NCBI GenBank assembly: GCA_021298235.1
Contig: JAJTDX010000066.1
Span: forward strand, 12,387-31,757
From: Cryomorphaceae bacterium
GTDB lineage: Bacteria > Bacteroidota > Bacteroidia > Flavobacteriales > Crocinitomicaceae
Reading direction: 5' to 3'
Length of the DNA: 19,371 nt
The notes below the pieces were generated by a model, which did not search any database, was not told the DNA's origin, and saw only the letters and a list, made by a program, of their open reading frames with translations. A program made the position numbers and the translations under genes. Shown here one piece after another: positions 15,041-19,371 of the stretch (position 1 is its first letter; each line of letters opens with the position of its first letter).

Positions 15041-17485
15041 TTAATAAATCGAAGGATACTCGAATGGATCTACCTCGTGCATGATGGCATATGCTTTTTC
15101 CACGATGTCGTCAATGCTTGGTTTCGAGAAGTAATCTCCATCCGAACCATAGGCCGGTCGGTGATCTTTCGCGCTTAAGGTTTGTGGTGCAGAATCCAGG
15201 TGATAGTAGCCTTTTTGTTCTACCAAAATTTTATCTAGCATATATCCTGTCGCGCCACTGCTCACGTCTTCGTCGATGATCAATAGACGGTTGGTCTTCT
15301 CCAATGATTTAGCGATCACATGATGGATATCAAATGGCAAGAGCGTTTGGACATCGATCAGCTCTACATCAATGCCCATTTCTGCGAGTTGCTTGCAGGC
15401 TACCTCACACAAGTTAAATGTAGAACCATAAGAAACCAGTGTCAGGTCTGTGCCTTGACGCACAATTTCAGGAACTCCGAGCGCTTCTTTGAATTCGCCG
15501 ATATTTGTCGGCATCGGTTCTTTGGTACGGTAACCGTTCAAAGGTTCAATCACCAATGCCGGTTCGTCTGCTTCCATCAATAAATTATAAAAACCGGCTG
15601 CTTTGGTCATGTTTCGTGGCACACACACATGCATTCCGCGAATGGAATTCACGATCATTCCCATAGGTGAACCGGAATGCCAGATACCTTCTAGTCGGTG
15701 ACCGCGTGTACTAATGATCAACGGTGCTTTTTGACCTCCTTTGGTTCGGTATTGAACGGTTGAAAGATCATCAGACATTACTTGAATTGCATACAGTAGG
15801 TAATCCAGATACTGGATCTCTGCGATTGGACGCAAGCCACGCATGGCCATACCAATTCCCTGACCTATAATCGTACATTCCCGGATTCCTGTGTCGGAAA
15901 CACGCAAATCACCAAAGGTTTCCTGCATGCCTTCCAGTGTTTGATTCACTCCGCCAATTTTTCCTGCGTCTTCGCCAAAGACAAGTGCCTCGGGGTACTT
16001 GTCAAGAATTTTTTTGTAGTTGTCACGCAGAATAATTCTACCATCTTCTTGTCGATTGGATCCGTCATATTCAGGCGCAACTGCTCTGATTTTCAAAGCA
16101 GCATGTTTTGAGTCAGAGTGCAATAGGGAGCTGTATCTGTCATGATTTTTTTGTTGAACAGATTGTATCCAATGTGATAGAGCAGCTTTTGATGCAGTCG
16201 TTTCTTCCCGTAACATTCTGAGAACTTTTCTTGCTGCACTCATCACATCTTTGCGAATAGGTTCAAACGTGTTTTCAAGAGCCTCGGCCTCCTTCAGGAT
16301 AAATACACCGTTCGGACTTTCTTCAGCAGCTTTTTTAATGAGTGCAATCGCCTCTTTCAATTCTTGTTTAATATCATCGCTGAAGGCCTTCCATGCTTTG
16401 GACTTAGATTCCCTCACATGTTCTTTGGCTTCCTTCTGAATCTGGTCCAGTTCCTCTGAGCTGGCAAGTTGTTGATCGCCTGCGTTGAATGATAAAATCC
16501 ACTCTTTGAACTTCTGTATACAATCGAAATCATTTTCCCATTGCAGACGTTCCGGTGATTTATAGCGTTCGTGTGAACCTGACGTACTGTGTCCTTGAGG
16601 TTGATTGACTTCTTTGACATGTACTAAAACCGGAACATGTTCTTCCCGTGCAAGCTTGACCGCTTTCTCATACGTTTCACACAAATGCGCATAGTCCCAC
16701 CCTTTAGTTACAAAGATTTCATAGCCGGACTTATCTTTCGTACGTTGCATTCCTGCGAGCGCTTCAGAGATACTTCCTTTGGTTGTTTGAAATTCTCTTG
16801 GAACAGAGATTCCGTAGCCATCATCCCAAACGGACATGACCATGGGAACTTGCAAAACTCCGGCAGCGTTTATGGTCTCCCAAAATGGTCCTTCTGAGGT
16901 GGAAGCATCGCCGATCGTTCCGAAAGCTACTTCATTGCCTTTATTGCTGAATTTTTTAAATCGCTCAATTTCCTGAAGCGTGGCATTGTTTCTATAAATT
17001 TTTGATGCTTGTGCCAGTCCCAACAAACGTGGCATCTGACCTGCCGTGGGAGAAATGTCGGATGAGCTGTTCTTTTGTTTCATCAGGTCGATCCATTCAC
17101 CGTCTTTATCCAAATTTCTAGTTGAATAGTGGCCACCCATCTGTCGTCCTGCCGATTGAGGTTCAATATCGACGTCAGTGTGTGCATACAGGCCAGCGAA
17201 ATACTGCTCGATATTCAATTGTCCTATGGCCAGCATGATCGTCTGGTCTCTGTAATACCCTGAACGGAAGTCGCCATCTCTGAATTGCTTGGCTAAAGCG
17301 ATTTGAGCCAATTCTTTTCCATCGCCGAAAATTCCAAACTTAGCTTTACCGGTTAGGACTTCTTTTCTTCCAAGAAGCGATGCTTCACGGGAAATGTTTG
17401 CCAGTCGAAAATCTTGCAATACGGTATTTCTGAATGTATCAAAATCCAGTGATTCAGATGTTTCTGCAACAGATGCTTTTGCCAT
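15041..17485 (-). CDS. Fused E1 alpha/beta component of a branched-chain-type 2-oxoacid dehydrogenase
   Basis: An 814-residue thiamine-diphosphate enzyme that decarboxylates 2-oxoacids and passes the acyl group to a lipoyl E2 partner. Residues about 20-320 are the E1-alpha part, with the cofactor motif as GDASTSEG (192-199) and DDGYGIS (221-227). A helical, charged linker spans about 325-480. Residues 482-814 are the E1-beta part, with VFGEDAGKIGGVNQTLEGM, RPIAEIQYLDY and LLIIDEDVSSGATGY. Such fused proteins are common in Bacteroidota, where branched-chain acyl-CoA feeds iso fatty-acid synthesis. The exact substrate (2-oxoisovalerate or other) cannot be read from sequence. The ATG at 17485 is the natural start. 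No E2 or E3 gene is visible here, and no clear terminator follows it. Confidence 0.9.
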   Translation of the reverse strand: MAKASVAETSESLDFDTFRNTVLQDFRLANISREASLLGRKEVLTGKAKFGIFGDGKELAQIALAKQFRDGDFRSGYYRDQTIMLAIGQLNIEQYFAGLYAHTDVDIEPQSAGRQMGGHYSTRNLDKDGEWIDLMKQKNSSSDISPTAGQMPRLLGLAQASKIYRNNATLQEIERFKKFSNKGNEVAFGTIGDASTSEGPFWETINAAGVLQVPMVMSVWDDGYGISVPREFQTTKGSISEALAGMQRTKDKSGYEIFVTKGWDYAHLCETYEKAVKLAREEHVPVLVHVKEVNQPQGHSTSGSHERYKSPERLQWENDFDCIQKFKEWILSFNAGDQQLASSEELDQIQKEAKEHVRESKSKAWKAFSDDIKQELKEAIALIKKAAEESPNGVFILKEAEALENTFEPIRKDVMSAARKVLRMLREETTASKAALSHWIQSVQQKNHDRYSSLLHSDSKHAALKIRAVAPEYDGSNRQEDGRIILRDNYKKILDKYPEALVFGEDAGKIGGVNQTLEGMQETFGDLRVSDTGIRECTIIGQGIGMAMRGLRPIAEIQYLDYLLYAIQVMSDDLSTVQYRTKGGQKAPLIISTRGHRLEGIWHSGSPMGMIVNSIRGMHVCVPRNMTKAAGFYNLLMEADEPALVIEPLNGYRTKEPMPTNIGEFKEALGVPEIVRQGTDLTLVSYGSTFNLCEVACKQLAEMGIDVELIDVQTLLPFDIHHVIAKSLEKTNRLLIIDEDVSSGATGYMLDKILVEQKGYYHLDSAPQTLSAKDHRPAYGSDGDYFSKPSIDDIVEKAYAIMHEVDPFEYPSIY

Positions 17486-17503
17486 AGAAAGGTTTTAGTA
17501 GTT

Positions 17504-17511
17504 CAAATTTA
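17504..17511 (-). promoter_or_regulatory. Candidate -7 element of the E1 gene
   Basis: On the minus strand this reads TAAATTTG, a perfect TAnnTTTG, ending 18 nt before the E1 start codon. That distance would leave a leader of about a dozen nucleotides. No TTG is found at the preferred spacing upstream, so support is partial. Confidence 0.35.
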
Positions 17512-17707
17512 ATCAAATTGGAGGTACACGGATGATTTCGCAAGGGAATCCTTATTTTTGTTTTGTGCGATTAAAAGAGGTTTACAAAAAGTATTTTCCG
17601 TATTTCGTGGATGTTTGGCAGTACCTTGTGATCATCCTTATTTTTATCGTCGCCTCTATTTTTATATTATGACCCCACGTTGGTCCTTTGGTTTTCGTTT
17701 TGAGTGT

Positions 17708-19371
17708 ATGGTGAAATTAATTACAACGTTTATCTTTCTAATGGTTTTATCACCACGCATTTTGGGGCAGAATATTTCCCAGCTTGCCCGTGTAGATTAT
17801 CAGGACTTACATCAGGCAAACCTCAATGATGTTTGGGGATATGTAGATGAAACCGGCAAGGAATACGCCATTGTCGGCACTTCTAAAGGAACGTCGGTAC
17901 TGGATATTTCTAATCCTTCAGCTCCGGTTGAAGTCTTTTGGGTGGCAGGTTCGCAGTCCATTTGGAGAGATCCATGTGTTTATGGCGATTACGCCTACAT
18001 CACGACCGAAGCAGAAGACGGAATGACGATAATTGATCTATCACCGTTGCCTGGATCTACCGAATTGCAATCCTATATTTATACAGGTACTACACCTTCT
18101 TTGCTTTCTGCGCACACGTGTTTCGTGGATGAAAATGGATACGCCTACCTTTTTGGTTCTAACATCGGGAATGGTGGGGTGCGCATTTTGGATGTACAGA
18201 CAAATCCAACTGCTCCAGTTGAGGTGGGTAGTTTTGATACATGGTATGTTCACGATGGATTTGTGAGAAATGACACGATGTTCCTCGCACACATCAATGA
18301 TGGTTTTGTGAGTCTCGTTGATGTTACTGACAAGACGACCCCACAGCTTTTAGGGACGCAAACAACGCCAAATAATTTTTCTCACAATGCATGGCCATCT
18401 GCTGATGGACAAGTTGTTTACACTACAGATGAAGTATCTGGTGCGTACGTGACCTCTTAGGACATTAGCGACCCGCAGAATATGGTGGAATTGGATCGCT
18501 TTGCCAACTCTCCCGGCAGTGGGGTGCCACCGCATAACACGCATGTGTTAGGGGATTACCTTATCACCAGTTATTATTCGGATGGAGTGGTGATCAATGA
18601 TATTACCTATCCCGACAACATTATTCGGGTTGGGCAATTCGATACCTATCCTGGTCAAACTGCCGGATTTGATGGATGCTGGGGAGTGTATCCTTTTTTT
18701 CCGTCAGGAAATATAGTAGCAAGCGACATTACCGAAGGATTGTTTGTCCTCGGAGTGAACTACCAAAAGGCTTCTTATCTCGAGGGATTAATCACTGATG
18801 CAGTTACTGGCTTGCCTATTGCATCTGCTGATATTCAGATTTCCACAGATCAGCACATAGAAAGCTCCAGAATTGATGGGACGTATAAAACAGGTGTTCT
18901 TGGAACCGGGACGTTTGAGGTCCTGTATTCCAAAGTCGGATATTATCCGCTGACAGTATCAGTTACTTTATCCCAGGGTTCAATTGCAGTGAGTAATGTT
19001 CAGATGGTTCCGATACCACCCTATCAATTGACAGTGAATGTATTGGAAGAGGGAACATTGCTGCCAATACTGGATGCTCAAATACTTCTTCAGGCGTACC
19101 TTATAGAGCACAACGGTCTTACAAATGGTTTAGGCCAAGAAACGCTTACCTTGTATTACCAAGAGATTTATGGGGTGACTGTTGCGAAATGGGGCTATTT
19201 TCCATCTTGCTTCGAACAATTTATTGATAACACTACGAATACATTGAATATCTATTTGCAGAAAGGATACCACGATGAATTTTCTTTCGATCTGGGCTGG
19301 CAGATTTCAGGTACCGCCACCTCCGGTCACTGGGAGCGGGGTGTTCCAAATCCTACTCCGGGAGGAGCTGC
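17708..19371 (+). pseudogene. Secreted choice-of-anchor-B (LVIVD-type) protein, interrupted by one TAG and cut by the window end
   Basis: The start at 17708 gives MVKLITTFIFLMVLSPRILG, a clear signal peptide, followed by QNISQLARV; longer starts (17558, 17669) would bury it. The next about 250 residues have LVIVD-type repeats with DISNPSAPVEV, WRDPCVYGDYAYITTE, HTCFVDENGYAYLFG and HNAWPSADG, as in the choice-of-anchor-B family of Bacteroidota. Codon 251 is TAG (18458-18460). The same frame then stays open to the window end, continuing the domain with DISDPQNM, PPHNTHVLGDYLITSYY and DGVVINDI. It goes on into a carboxypeptidase-regulatory-like domain (LEGLITDAVTGLPIASADIQ), a second similar one, and the beginning of a jelly-roll-type module (FSFDLGWQISGT). 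A type IX sorting tail may lie beyond. The native function is unknown. Confidence 0.8.

Noticed and set aside
14960..15178. 72-codon plus-strand open frame at the end of the E1 gene
   Set aside because: Its second half is antisense to conserved E1-beta codons and the rest is low-complexity AT-rich DNA; no family resemblance.
17553..17560. TATTTTTG on the plus strand as promoter of the choice-of-anchor-B gene
   Set aside because: It fits TAnnTTTG but has no TTG partner at a suitable distance and would leave a leader of about 140 nt; too weak in T-rich DNA to annotate.
17558..17707. N-terminal extension of the choice-of-anchor-B protein (50 more residues)
   Set aside because: It would place non-conserved, cysteine- and arginine-rich residues before an evident signal peptide; the ATG at 17708 is a better start.

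Overview
The window looks like a piece of a Bacteroidota chromosome, most likely class Flavobacteriia. Reasons: a 14-gene complex I operon with separate nuoC and nuoD and a short NuoG without the large C-terminal domain; A-rich leaders with few Shine-Dalgarno sequences; promoter candidates of the TTG/TAnnTTTG type; a fused E1 alpha/beta 2-oxoacid dehydrogenase; and a secreted choice-of-anchor-B protein typical of this phylum. No genus can be named from the sequence alone.

Layout. Positions 1-868 (+) hold the end of rimM (ribosome maturation) and trmN6 (tRNA1(Val) adenine-N6 methyltransferase), 2 nt apart. Positions 869-998 hold a promoter candidate and a 14-bp perfect inverted repeat. Positions 999-13618 (+) are nuoABCDEFGHIJKLMN, packed with gaps of at most about 20 nt and several overlaps. 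This is the NADH:quinone oxidoreductase: NuoEFG form the NADH-input arm, NuoBCDI carry electrons to quinone, and NuoAHJKLMN form the membrane proton-pumping arm. The nuoL frame is broken near 9812 by a net loss of about 13 nt. Positions 13627-14802 (-) encode a lone AAA_14/DUF4143-type ATPase convergent with nuoN; its upstream region carries a dyad and a 17-bp direct repeat. Positions 15041-17485 (-) encode the fused E1 component of a branched-chain-type 2-oxoacid dehydrogenase. Positions 17708-19371 (+) start a secreted LVIVD-type protein interrupted by one in-frame TAG and running off the window.

The nuo genes act together as one respiratory complex, and the E1 enzyme would help supply its NADH. 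The ATPase has no evident functional link to either neighbour and looks like an accessory insertion. The two gene-breaking lesions (nuoL, choice-of-anchor-B) could be real decay or errors of the clone or assembly. I found no tRNA, rRNA, CRISPR array, insertion sequence or phage gene. No stretch longer than 300 nt is without a gene. I saw no convincing new multi-gene system; the most unusual items are the NuoG C-terminal cysteine set, the nuoL lesion and the small regulatory-looking repeats.
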